This document shows, piece by piece, positions 36,848 to 47,608 of a stretch of DNA of 64,000 nt. Position 1 is the stretch's first letter; the number at the start of each line of letters is the position of its first letter. The notes under the pieces are model-generated. The model was not told where the DNA came from. It ran no database searches and saw nothing but the letters and a program-made list of their open reading frames with translations. The translations under genes and the position numbers were made by a program. Source of the DNA: Epichloe hybrida (taxonomy: Eukaryota > Ascomycota > Sordariomycetes > Hypocreales > Clavicipitaceae); assembly GCA_019022495.1 (NCBI GenBank), contig JAFEKR010000001.1, positions 6,882,001-6,946,000 on the forward strand. The letters are read 5' to 3'.

Positions 36848-37168
36848 AGTAAAATAATAGTAATAATAGTAATAATAGTAATAATAGTAATAATAGTAAT
36901 AATAGTAATAATAGTAATAATAGTAATAATAGTAATAATAGTAATAATAGTAATAATAGTAATAATAGTAATAATAGTAATAATAGTAATAATAGTAATA
37001 ATAGTAATAATAGTAATAATAGTAATAATAGTAATAATAGTAATAATAGTAATAATAGTAATAATAGTAATAATAGTAATAATAGTAATAATAGTAATAA
37101 TAGTAATAATAGTAATAATAGTAATAATAGTAATAATAGTAATAATAGTAATAATAGTAATAATAGTT
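36848..37168. repeat. AGTAATAAT 9-bp minisatellite, about 35 near-perfect units
   Basis: Perfect 9-bp periodicity over about 320 bp, with no RIP-like variation between units. Read on the minus strand it gives a run of more than 100 Tyr codons, which I treat as an artefact. The equivalent positions at 42,755-42,790 and in hAT-1 hold only a few units, so the array expanded after the elements diverged. Confidence 0.95.
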
Positions 37169-37286
37169 AAAGACTAAGAGTAAAAGCAATAGAAATAGTA
37201 GTAGTTAATTAGTAATAACTTAATATATTAATATAAGCTAAATTACTACTTTTTGATCTAAAATCTTAAAGATTACTAATCTAAGA

Positions 37287-40200
37287 CTAGTAATCTTCGC
37301 TAGATTCACTACTAATAGTAGTAGGGTTAGCTTTTTCCTTTCCTTTTCCCTTTACCTAAGATTCAAATTCAGAGGCATTAGAATCTTCTAAATCATCAGT
37401 ATTTTCTGAATTATTAGATTCTTCTGAATCTAATATATTATATTCAAAAAAGGAAGGATATTCCTTAATTAAAGGTTTTAGGGATTGTTTTTCCCAACTC
37501 TTTAATAATAATAATTCCCGTAAGGTTGAATTTAGTAGTAATGTTCTTCTTTTTGTAAGAACATTTCCACCTTGATTAAATTAACCTTCAATAGCAGCAG
37601 ATGTTGCAGGGATTGCAAGGTATTTTCGAGCTAAAATAGATAAAATTGGAAAGGCTTCTTGATTTTTAGCCCACCAATTAAATATATCATCCTAAATAGT
37701 AATTAGTATAAGTAAAGTAAGTAACTATTAGTATGTAATAATATACCTTATCATGTAGTTGTTCTAGCTTTATATAACTAGAAATTTCATTTTTTCTAGC
37801 CTTTTTAATAGATTTCTTTCTTTCTTTTGGAAATAAACCTTGGTAAAGGGCTAAAGTAGGTTTCTTAGGCCTAGGATTACTAAATAGGCTAGGATGTCTT
37901 TTAATTCTAGATAAATCAACAACTAAAGTAAAAGCTTCATTGTTTTCATTATCAGAGCTAGAATTATTAAAAGATTCATTTCTAGCCTTATATAAGCTTT
38001 TATGTCTAGTCTTTAATATTAGTATAAATTATAAAGGGATTTAATTTTAAAGGTTAGGGTTAGGAGAGACTAGGGTTATACATACTCCTTATATTCAGCT
38101 TTTAATAAGTTTAAAATCTTCTCAATTATATCTTCAGTTAGGTTTAACTAATTTCATAATGCTAATAGATTTAATCGAGGATCGAGTAAAAATGCTAATA
38201 AATAAGGCTTATAAAAGTTAAAGCTTTCATTTATATCTCTAGGAAAATAAGCATTTAACTTTTTTAAGCCTATATTTATTGCATTAGTAAAGGTATTTGC
38301 AAGTGGATTATAGCTTATTTGATCCTATAAGTGTTAGTATTTAATATAGTAAGAGAAAACTATAGATAATAACATACTTTTGCATAAGCTTTTTAATCCT
38401 TTAATATAGTAGTAAGATATGTATATATCTTAACTATAAATAAAGGCACAAGGCTTAATGTATTATATTTTTGCCCTTGTAATACTATAGTTAGATAATA
38501 GAAAACCTCTAAAATCTCACTTAAAGTGCTTAAGTCTACCCATTCTTGACTTTTTAGGCAGGCATCTTTAAAAGCAGATATATTGGTTTTTTCATTAAAG
38601 ATTAATATAGCTTCCTTTAATAGAAGTATAGTATTAATCATTAAATAAGTTGAATTCCACCTAGTATCATTAGCTATAAAGAATAGTTAGTACTTAATAC
38701 CTAATAGTATATAGTTAGTAACTTACCTAGTGGAATTTTAGTTATATTGCAATTTACTGCTAGTTTTCCTTGAGATTTAGCCTCTTTTAAAGCAATAAGC
38801 CAATCTTAATAAAGATTTGCATTATTCTTAATTAGAATAGCTAGCTTTTTAACTTTTCCTATAATTCCTATAGTTTAAATTAGTAATAAATTTATAAAAT
38901 AAGATATAATAGCTTACCTTAGATAAGGCCTATAAATTAATCTCTTTCGGATTTTGTTAAATTTAAAAATTGTTCTGTTAAATAGAATAGAATTTCGCTA
39001 TTCTTATATTTCTCAATATCTTCTGCGCTTATTGTAGCTTTTATAAAGCTAGTAATTATATCTTTAGCAACAATGTTTAAAACATGTACAATACATTGGA
39101 TATCTGTAGGTTCTTTAATACTAATACTATTATAATTAGTACTAATAAAAGCACTTATAAAAGTATTATTATTAGAACCATTATCTCTAGTAAGACTAAA
39201 AGAGGTTAATAGTTAATTAGTATATATAGAAACTTATAAAGAATTAATATAACTAACCTTATAATAGATAGTAGTTATATCTTATATAAAGCCATAAGCT
39301 AGGTGAATATATCATTTATATATATTCCAGTATATGTGCTTTTTAAGTTTTCAAATCCTAGTTAATAGTATTAGTATTATAAAAGCTAGGTAATTATAGT
39401 TATATAAGTACATACCAAGAAGCTTATATTCTAATTGAAAATCTGAAGTTATCCAATTTCCAATAATTCCTAAATAAGACTTTAAATTAAAAGATGTCCA
39501 TATATCTAGTTGTAAAGACATATAGCCAAAATTTAAAAAGTGCTTATTAAGCTTAATAATAAGCTCTTAGAAGGATTTATTATATAAATTATGGATATTT
39601 ATAGAAATATTCCGATAATTAAAAGAAGATATAATATTGGAACTATAATTATTAGCTAAATAATAAGGGATTAAGAATAGGTACTTACTTAAAGTAACTT
39701 AGTAATTCTTTAAAAGAATTACTAGTTATAGTAGTAAAAGATAAGTTATTTTCTAGCATAAATTTTATAGCTAGATTAATAACATTATCTAGTGAGAATT
39801 CACTTAAGGGAGGCCTAGGCCTTTTTTTTGTAAAAAAAGTACTAAGACTTGATTGTAAAGATAGTGAACTTTGGGTTATAAGAGGTACTAAATTAGATAT
39901 AATATTAGTAGTATTATATATAGCTTAATTAATAAAAATAAGGGAATAACTTACTAGTAATCTTAGTACTTTCTTCTTTCTTAGATATAGCAATAGTAGA
40001 ATGCCTTGTTTTATAATGGCTAGTACCATTAGATAATTAAAAACGTTTAGCTTTACAAGAAAAGCTAAATGAGCAATTATCTTAAGTACAATAACAGATT
40101 ACTAATCTTTCCTTATTATAATTAATGTCTGAAAGACAATAATTAAATAAGTTATGATTAATAATATAAGCTCTAGTTTCAAAACTATAGCTTAGTTGAT

Positions 40201-40350
40201 TTTCAATATCATTCTTAAATTTCCCATTAGAATTACTCTTATTAAAAGAGCTATTAGATTGGGTTTAAGAAATAATATTAGAAGGGGTAAAAACTGAAGA
40301 GGTAGTTGATTCAGCTATTTTAGTAAGGCTATTGGATTTGTAAAGGTATT
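37287..40350 (-). pseudogene. hAT transposase, spliced, RIP-inactivated
   Basis: Read on the minus strand. The N-terminus near 40,090-39,990 has a Cys/His cluster (CxxxxxC ... HxxxxH) like a BED zinc finger. The middle shows NDTRWNSTYLM (about 38,670-38,640) and LSEILEVFYYLTIVLQGQKY, hAT signatures. The C-terminus has the dimerisation block DIFNWWAKNQEAFPILSIL, ARKYLAIPATSAAIEG, GGNVLTKRRTLLL (about 37,690-37,490), then a Ser/Asp/Glu-rich tail ending at about 37,287. Introns with intact GTAAGT donors and TTATAG acceptors separate exons (for example 38,731-38,677). Four to six in-frame TAA codons remain where CAA would be expected, and I saw no frameshift in the middle and C-terminal parts I read. 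The start codon is not fixed. It is much less AT-converted than the element ends. Confidence 0.83.
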
Positions 40351-40529
40351 TAAAGATTTGGATTGTAAAGAGTAAATTTTAAGCTTTATAATAGTATAAA
40401 GTTTATATCTTAAAGTGTAATATAAGAAAAGATATAAGGATATAAAGTGTAAAGGAAATAGGGAAAGGAAAGGGAGCTTACTTATAAAGAAAAGGTTCTA
40501 TTATATAATATATTATACATAAAGTAAGG

Positions 40530-41180
40530 GGGTCTTATTACTATAGAACTCTAATAATACTAATATAAGTAAAAGTAACCTATAATGTTACTACTATAGT
40601 AAATAATAGGTTAAACCTAGTTAAATTAATAGTAGGATTCTATTATAATATAACTATAGAATTCTATTAATACTAATACAAGTAAAAGTAACCTATAATA
40701 TTGCTATTATAGGAGAAAGCAAGTTAAACCTAGTTAAATTAATAGTAGGATTCTATTATAATATAACTATAGAATTCTATTAATACTAATATAAGTAAAA
40801 GTAACCTATAATATTGCTATTATAGGAGAAAACAAGTTAAACCTAGTTATCTTAATAGTAGGATTCTATTATAATATTACTATTGAATTCTATTAAGACT
40901 AATACGAGTAAAGGTAACCTATAATATTACTATTATAGGAGAAAACAAGTTAAACCTAGTTATCTTAATAGTAGGATTCTATTATAATATTACTATTGAA
41001 TTCTATTAAGACTAATACAAGTAAAGGTAACCTATAATATTACTATTATAAAAGAAAACAGGTTAAACCTAGTAAAATAAATAGTAGGATTCTGTTATAA
41101 TATTACTATAAAATTCTATTATTACTAAATTACAAATATAAGTAAAAGTAATATAGAATTTAGCTATTATAAAAGTATAG
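40530..41180. repeat. 113-bp tandem repeat, about 5.5 units, upstream of the hAT transposase
   Basis: The block AGTAAAAGTAACC recurs at 40,568, 40,681, 40,794, 40,907 and 41,020 (exactly 113 bp apart) and again at 41,141. Each unit contains TATTATAATATAACTAT-type palindromic sequence and GTTAAACCTAG. It lies between the transposase 5' end and the right minisatellites, where promoter or binding functions would be expected. Confidence 0.92.
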
Positions 41181-41379
41181 AATAAAACTAGTTATATTTA
41201 TATTAATAATATATAGAGTATTACACTATAATTAACTTATAGTGTATTTTTTTAAACAAATAATATATATTTAATCTAGAAAAATATATAGAGATATAAA
41301 ACTTCTATTTTTAGATAAATTATTAATTTATTATTATAAAACTTTACTAATAGCTCTTTAATTAAAAGTGGGCCCTAGA

Positions 41380-41900
41380 CTTTAGTATTTTATAGATATT
41401 TTTAATTAATATAGTAACGAATATATATAATAATAAGACTATAATTATAAATTAAGAAATTAAAAGTGGGCCTATATTATTTACTTATATATAGCTAAAA
41501 AATTAAAGCGAATCCGCATTTTTATCCAATCACTAAGGCTATAAGGTGCCTTACTTCTAGGGTTTAAAATCTAGGTTTCGAACCCTAGGTTTCGAACCCA
41601 TAGGCTTTTTATACCTTAGCTCTTATTCGAAATTAAATTTCATTTTTCACAAATTTAACCCACTTAACCACATCTAGGAAGTGTACATAGGAGGATTCAT
41701 TATTTATAGAAGAGAGTTTACTTAGGTATATAAGGCTTAGTTCTTAAACCATAAAAATAATACTTAAATTTAGTTTCTAATATCTAAATAAAGGATAATC
41801 CTAGTTTTTTTTTTTTATATATATAATAAAGAAATAATCTAAATTAGGATAAAGTAATTTACTTATTAAGATTTATTACTAATATTATATAGGTGCTTAA
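41380..41900. other. hAT-2 internal spacer, no gene seen
   Basis: Contains an AGTGGGCC block twice (41,367 and 41,466), TCGAACCCTAGG-type sequence at about 41,577-41,610 and a T-run at about 41,803. I see no coding frame. The TTCGAACCC at 41,578 resembles a tRNA T-loop but no cloverleaf can be built around it. Confidence 0.5.
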
Positions 41901-41907
41901 AGATCTA

Positions 41908-42520
41908 ATATAACTTATATTAGCTTATACTAGCTTATACTAGCTTATACTAGCTTATACTAGCTTATAATAGCGTAAGATAGCTTAAGATAGCTTAAGA
42001 TAGCTTAAGATAGCTTAGGATAGCTTAGGATAGCTTATACTAGCTTAAGATAGCTTATACTAGCTTAGGATAGCTTAGGATAGCTTAAGATAGCTTAAGA
42101 TAGCTTATACTAGCTTAAGATAGCTTATATAGCTTAGGATAGCTTAAGATAGCTTAAGATAGCTTATAATAGCTTAGGATAGCTTATAGCTTAAGATAGC
42201 TTAGGATAGCTTATATAGCTTATAGATAGCTTATACTTAGCTTAGGCTTATAGCTTAATAGCTTAAGATAGCTTAAGATAGCTTAAGATAGCTTAGGATA
42301 GCTTAAGATAGCTTATAGCTTAAGATAACTTAGGATAGCTTAAGATAGCTTAAGATAGCTTAAGATAGCTTAAGATACCTTAGGATAGCTTAGGATAGCT
42401 TATACTAGCTTATAATAGCTTAAGATAGCTTATACTAGCTTATACTAGCTTATACTAGCTTATAATAGCTTATAATAGCTTATAATAGCTTATAATAGCT
42501 TATAATAGCTTATAATACTA
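41908..42520. repeat. TAGCTTAAGA/TAGCTTATAC 10-bp minisatellite, about 60 units
   Basis: Units differ mainly at the last four bases (TAAGA, TAGGA, TATAC, TATAA). Variant types come in blocks, as expected from slippage or unequal exchange. It joins the right 330-bp direct repeat of hAT-2. Confidence 0.93.
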
Positions 42521-42795
42521 ATATTACTAAGATTACTATAGATTACTAAGATTACTTATAATATTATTAGTGTTAAAGTTTAATAATAAATAAATAATAA
42601 ATAAATAACTTAAATATAAATACTAGTAATTATAAGTAAATTACTATAGTAAAAGCTATAGTTTTTAATAACTTAGTATTTTAAGGTTTTTAAAAATATT
42701 AATATTATAAAAATGTTTTCTCTTTTATATTTTTTTTAAAATAATAATAAAAGTAAAATAATAGTAATTATAGTAATAATAGTAATTAAGGTTAT
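42480..42795. repeat. Right copy of the hAT-2 internal direct repeat
   Basis: From TAGCTTATAATACTAATATT through TTAGTGTTAAAG and GTTTTCTCTTTTAT to the AGTAAT units, this copy parallels 36,530-36,870 in the same orientation with few differences. hAT-1 keeps a single copy (32,090-32,560, reversed). Confidence 0.88.
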
Positions 42796-43499
42796 AAAAG
42801 TTATTAAAGCTTTTATAATAAGTATAGTATATTATATAAAACTAAGTCCTAGTATTATTTTTAAAAATAAGTTAAACTTATTTTTTATAGCTTATTTAAG
42901 CTATATAGGGTAATTAAAATAATACTATTAGTTATCTATTAATAAATTATAAATATTAGTTTATTATATTCTTTCTTTATATATTATTATAATAAGATAT
43001 ATAAAGTTACTATATATAACTTCTTAAAGCTTTAGAATTATAAAGCTTAAAGTAATATTTAATTAGTTTAAATAGTAAATAAATAGTTTAAGCTTTTTTT
43101 AAGTTCTTATTATATTAATAATAATATTAAAGTACTAAGTATATATTCTATTAACTTTTATATATTTATTTAGATTTCTAATTTAATTTAATTATATTAG
43201 TTTAGGGTATTTTTTAATTAAATTAATAATAAAAATATAAAATAATTAATAATAATAGTAAATAAAATAATTAGAAGGTTTTTCTTAAAGTTATATTAGT
43301 AAAATAAAGTAATAAGTATAATAGTATTATTAAAAAGGTATAATATTATAAATAACCCTAGTTATAGTAAAATTCTTAAAAAAAAGGTAAATATTATAAA
43401 TTCTATAACTAATTAAGTAAAATAGGTAATAATAAAAGCTTCTATATAACTAGCTTTCTTTTAATCCTTATAATAACATTATATAATAAAAAGGCCCAC

Positions 43500-43710
43500 T
43501 TTTTTTTACTAACACTACATTGTAGTTTTTATAGTTAGTGTAGTTAGTAACTACACTAACTACACTACACTACAAGCAAAAAAAAACTACAATACACTAC
43601 ACTATAAAAAAAAAAAACTACACTACACTAACTACAAGAAAAAAAAAACTACACTATAAATACAAATTTTTCCTAAAAACTACACTAACTACACTACAAA
43701 CAATACTCTG
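43500..43710. repeat. Subterminal ACTACA repeats, right end of hAT-2
   Basis: ACTACACTAACTACA units alternate with A-runs and end in the terminus CAATACTCTG. Matches the left end of hAT-1 in reverse. Confidence 0.85.
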
Positions 43711-43718
43711 CCTATATC

Positions 43719-44905
43719 TAAAGGCAAGATAGGTTATAAGAGGAGACTAGAATCTAGAGATCTTTAGTAATAAGGACCTCTATATAGTAATAGCGCACTT
43801 AGTTTCTTTATAAGTGTTTTACACACTTATTACTACCTTTAACTATAATTAGTAGTAATATAATATTATAAATACCTTCCTTAATACTAAAGCGTAAGGA
43901 GATATTTATATTAAATAACCTTATAGTTACTTAGATAGCATAACTAGAGTCTATAAGCTTAAAAGAGCTCTCTATAACTTACCTATTTCTTCTCTTTAGT
44001 AGCTAGATAATATTACTAAGGAACTTAAATAGTAGGGCTTTAAGAGGCTATTAAGCAAACTCTACATTTTTTAATGTAATAATATTATACTTCTTCTATA
44101 TGTAAATAACATAATTATCGCAGGAAAGACCCTTATAATTATTATAAATATTATTAAGGAATTATAAAAACACTACAAATTAAAGCATTTAGGCAATGTT
44201 AAGCTATTTCTTAGCATTAAATTCATCTATAATTATACTAATCACACTATGCTTCTTCACTAAAGGCTCTATATATAGACTATTATAAAGAAATTTAATA
44301 TTAATAACCTTAACGCTTTAAACATTCCCTAGCTTCTAAAGACTATTATTCTAGCTAATTAGAAAGAGCTTAATATAGTCTATAACCTCTCTAACTAGGC
44401 GAAATAAATAGGAAGCTTTAACTAGCTTTTAGTATCTATATAACCTAATATTATATTTATAGTTAATTAACTTTATAGTGCGAATTCCACACTAAAACAA
44501 GTATATATAAATCTTAAGAAATACCTTTAGTAATACCTTATAGGAGTAGATAATTTAGGAATTATTCTTAGAGAATATAGTTTTTTAAACCCTAAATTAA
44601 TGCTTTAAGTAAAGGGATTTAGTGACGCCTCCCTTACTAATAACCTAGATATAAGACATTTAACCATAGGGCATATTATAACCCTTACTAGAGGATATAT
44701 CCTTTAGTAGTTAAAGAAATAAACTCTTATAGCCCTTAGCTTTATAGAAGCTAAATTTATTAACCTTACGCTAACTAGCCTCTTAATGCTCTAGGTTACT
44801 TAACTTCTTAATAACTTTAGGATTAAGTAATTATACCTATTACTACTATTTATAAATAGCTAAAACGCAAAAGCTAACGTACTTAATAAGAAGCATAAGG
44901 GATAC
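43719..44905 (+). pseudogene. Copia-2 reverse transcriptase and RNase H, 5' part
   Basis: The RT reads VYKLKRALYNLPISS (about 43,948-43,992) and LLLYVNNIIIAGKT (about 44,092-44,135). There the YVDD catalytic Asp codons are now Asn codons, as expected from RIP on the complementary strand. HLGNVKLFLSIKF follows. The RNase H part runs to 44,905, where Copia-3 is inserted (left target copy GATAC at 44901-44905). Confidence 0.85.
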
Positions 44906-45196
44906 TGTGGCTTCCTTCGGACCTTCGGACAATAGATAGTCTAACCATGGCTAAAGAGTGGAGCTACCAAAGGGATGCACGTAATGTGATTAGACGTATT
45001 ATAAGCTACCTTACTCTATTAGCAATAGCACTATACTATAGCCTTACTTTTCCCCCTTTTTGCTTACCTTCTTTTCTAGCTAGATTTCTCTCCTTCTCCC
45101 TCTTCTCTTCTCTCTCTTAGTTATTAGCTATTATTATTAACTTTATTAAATTTAACCTTATTACACTAGTGTAAACGTTCCTTAGTGAAACTAACA
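44906..45196 (+). repeat. 5' LTR of Copia-3
   Basis: Starts TGTGGCTTCCTTCGGACC and ends AACTAACA, with a GC-richer first 100 bp. Same family as the Copia-1 LTRs. Confidence 0.92.
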
Positions 45197-46067
45197 CTAA
45201 TTAGTGGTTAACTATAACTATAGATAAGTTAGGTATTATAAGAAAAGACATTTCTATAAATACTATAGCCACTACCCTTTATTATACTAAATTAACGGTT
45301 ATTATAGTAAAGAGGCATAACTATAGAGTGTGCTAAAGGAAAATAGACTAGAATCCTAGTAATAGGCTTATTAGACTTCTAAGAGATTAATCTATTAACT
45401 CTTAGGCCTTTAGGATATTTAGTTAATTATTAATCTTATTATCTATTATAAGAAAACTAACTAAATAACTAAATCTATTGCCATAAGGCATTTTATTTAA
45501 ACCTAATGTCAAATATAATACTTAGCTAAGCTAGCTAACAGACTTATAACCTTTCCTCTGTTCCTTTTAATAGGTATTTATAAAGATAACCCCCTCTCTG
45601 CCCTTACTCTCTTTTTCCCTTATTATAATTAACTATAATAGTCTTTGCACCTCTGTACACAATGCCCTAAGCAAGACTATTAAAGGATAAATTGCTAAGG
45701 TAATTATAACCCCTTTCCTATGCGCTTATAAGAGATTAGAAAGAATTTGCTAAGCTAGATCCTAAGACTACTATATAGCCTAAGCTTAATAACTATATTA
45801 TAGGATTTATTAACCTTAGTAAACGTTAAGGTTAGAGAGATAATAACCTTTAGGAAGCATTTAAAGAGGACTTTAAAGGTTAGTTAAGGGATACCTTTAG
45901 ACAGGCCTCTAGTAAAATCATATAAGAGCTCTAAAGCTCCCTATGAGATAGTGGCGTTTACGTTCCCTAAGCTCTTTTAACTGCGGCTGCCTTATAACAA
46001 GTAATTTAAGAAGAGAGAAGATCGCCGTGGCCTAAGACCAAAGACCCCGAAGACCCTAAGGACTAAG

Positions 46068-46245
46068 CCGACGCTTTGACCGAAGCGCTGATTGAAGAGA
46101 TCGTGGCCGACGTCATGATCGGAGAGATCACGACCGACGCTTTGACCGAAGCGTCGATTGAAGGGATCGTGGCCGACGTCATGATCGGAGAGATCGCGAC
46201 CGACGCTTTGACTGAAGCTTTGATTGAAGAGATCGTTGCCGAGGG
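46068..46245. repeat. 66-bp tandem repeat in the Copia-3 cargo, about 2.7 units
   Basis: CCGACGCTTTGAC recurs at 46,068, 46,134 and 46,200. Units stay in one reading frame (66 = 22 codons) and differ by only a few bases. Confidence 0.93.
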
Positions 46246-46552
46246 GATGCTAATCGAAGCATTCTCCGCAGAAGAAGAGATCCGATAAGCCGCTGAACGC
46301 GAGGGTTAACGACAAGCATCTGAACCCGAGGATCGTCAAGGATAACCACGCAAAGATCGTCAAGACCCGATGCCCACATGCGATGTCAAACAACGCTTTA
46401 AGATAGAAAGCCGCGAGGGGAATAACACATCGCGAGGTCCATCGTGTACGCACACATCACGGATGCGTACGTCGCGTACGTCGCGTACTCATGCAGGCTT
46501 GTTCCCACCTATCACGGTTGATTCAGACTATCGGAATCAAGGAGGCACAAGA

Positions 46553-46642
46553 CCCTCGAGCTCTTCAATCTTAAGACCTTCACCCTTAAGCTCTTTAATC
46601 TTGAGACCTTCACCCTCGAGCTCTTTATCCTCAAGACCCTTG
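46553..46642. repeat. 30-bp tandem repeat in the Copia-3 cargo, 3 units
   Basis: Units of the form CCCTCGAGCTCTTcAATCTT + AAGACCTTCA follow one another three times with scattered transitions. Confidence 0.88.
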
Positions 46643-47037
46643 TTAAGGTTAAAGGCTAGATGATAAGACTAACTAACCGGATGACGAGACTGACCGACCG
46701 GAAGAACCAACGACCGAGCCAATAAGAGGCTCGCATCTGTCATCGGTATTCACTTGTGTTCATTTTGATTTTTATCGCGTTTTTAAGCCCCTTTAAACCT
46801 GCAGATTAATTTAACCGGTTAGATTTAACCTGCGAGGTTAGGCGGAGGGGAGGATTAATATAATAGGCATGCAGGTATAGACTGTAATAACCAGGTTAAT
46901 TAGAATAACCAAAGCCACGACGGCTAATAAGAACCGTGGATTCCTATTAAGGGATTCACTTATGTACACTTTCCTTTAATCTGATTTTTATTACGTTTTT
47001 AGGCTCCTTTAGCCATAAAGAAAAGAGAGACTACTAG

Positions 47038-47328
47038 TGTGGCTTCCTTTAGACCTTTAGATAATAGATAGTCTAACTGTGGCTAAAGAGTGAAGCTACT
47101 AAAGGGATGCACGTAATATAATTAGACGTATTATAAGCTACCCCGCTCTATTAGCAGTGGCACTACACTATAGCCTTACTTTTCCCTCTTTTTACTTACC
47201 TTCTCTTCTAGCTAGATTTCTCTCCTTCTCCCTCTTCTTTTCTCTCTCTTAGTTATTAGCTATTATTATTAACTTCATTAAATTTAACCTTGTTGCACTA
47301 GTGCGAACGTTCCTTAGTGGAACTAACA
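47038..47328 (+). repeat. 3' LTR of Copia-3
   Basis: Partner of 44906-45196 with the same length. Preceded by the purine tract AAAGAAAAGAGAGA and followed by AATAC. Confidence 0.92.
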
Positions 47329-47333
47329 AATAC

Positions 47334-47608
47334 ACTTATTACATTAATTTACGCTATAAATAGATTATATAGAAAGCTTATTAAGGGGATTTTTATCTTT
47401 AATAGATTAGCACTAAATAAATAATCGCTAATGGATTTACAAAAGGTTTAGAACGCGTTAAACACGGTGATTTTATATACCTTCTTTAAATAATAAAGGC
47501 TAAGGACTTTATAAAGGGAGATGTTTTAGAAGCTTTATAAATTACCTTATTTTTCCTACTTTTCCTTTTCTACTTTATATTAGTAGCTAGATATGCTACT
47601 AGGGGCGG
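47334..47608 (+). pseudogene. Copia-2 RNase H, C-terminal end
   Basis: After the Copia-3 insertion the frame resumes, and at about 47,430-47,480 reads ANGFTKGLERVKHGDFI, the copia RNase H ending (A-D-x-x-T-K-A-L). The Asp is again Asn. A short untranslated stretch leads into the 3' LTR. Confidence 0.85.

Larger units (their letters stand above)
35956..43710 (-). mobile_element. hAT-2: 7.76-kb hAT element with transposase gene
   Basis: The left end TAGAGTATTG (first base C-to-T altered) and right end CAATACTCTG pair as a TIR. The 8-bp target CCTATATC is exact at 35948-35955 and 43711-43718. Subterminal ACTACA repeats occupy both ends (35,965-36,170; 43,500-43,705). A spliced hAT transposase lies on the minus strand (about 40,350-37,287). 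A 330-bp direct repeat flanks it (about 36,530-36,870 and 42,480-42,790), joined to 9-bp and 10-bp minisatellites. It split the copia integrase/RT junction of Copia-2. Confidence 0.92.
45965..46820. other. GC-rich cargo of Copia-3 that escaped RIP
   Basis: About 855 bp with balanced composition, many CG dinucleotides and few stops, bounded on both sides by RIP-mutated copia sequence. A plus-strand frame (46,076-46,288) encodes 22-residue acidic repeats (TDALTEALIEEIVAD type). No homology is apparent to me. It may be a captured host segment or a fast-evolving gag part. A weak copy of the element's own 3' sequence (TGATTTTTAT, CGTTTTTAAGCCCCTTT) ends it near 46,765-46,800. Confidence 0.7.
44906..47328 (+). 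mobile_element. Copia-3: non-autonomous copia derivative with GC-rich cargo
   Basis: LTRs of 291 bp at 44906-45196 and 47038-47328 belong to the Copia-1 family. Flanks are GATAC (44901-44905) and AATAC (47329-47333): a 5-bp duplication with one G-to-A change. The 5' interior (45,197 to about 45,965) matches the gag start of Copia-1, and the 3' interior (about 46,820-47,037) matches its end. Protease, integrase, RT and RNase H are replaced by about 855 bp of unrelated GC-rich sequence. Total 2423 bp. It would have needed enzymes from a full-length relative to move. Confidence 0.92.

Noticed and set aside
36770..37189. Open frame with more than 100 consecutive Tyr codons on the minus strand
   Set aside because: It is only the reading of the AGTAATAAT 9-bp array; no start context or domain, and the array is absent at equivalent positions.
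41560..41640. tRNA-like GGTTTCGAACCC sequence inside hAT-2
   Set aside because: No acceptor stem, D-loop or anticodon arm can be built around it; it sits in transposon spacer.
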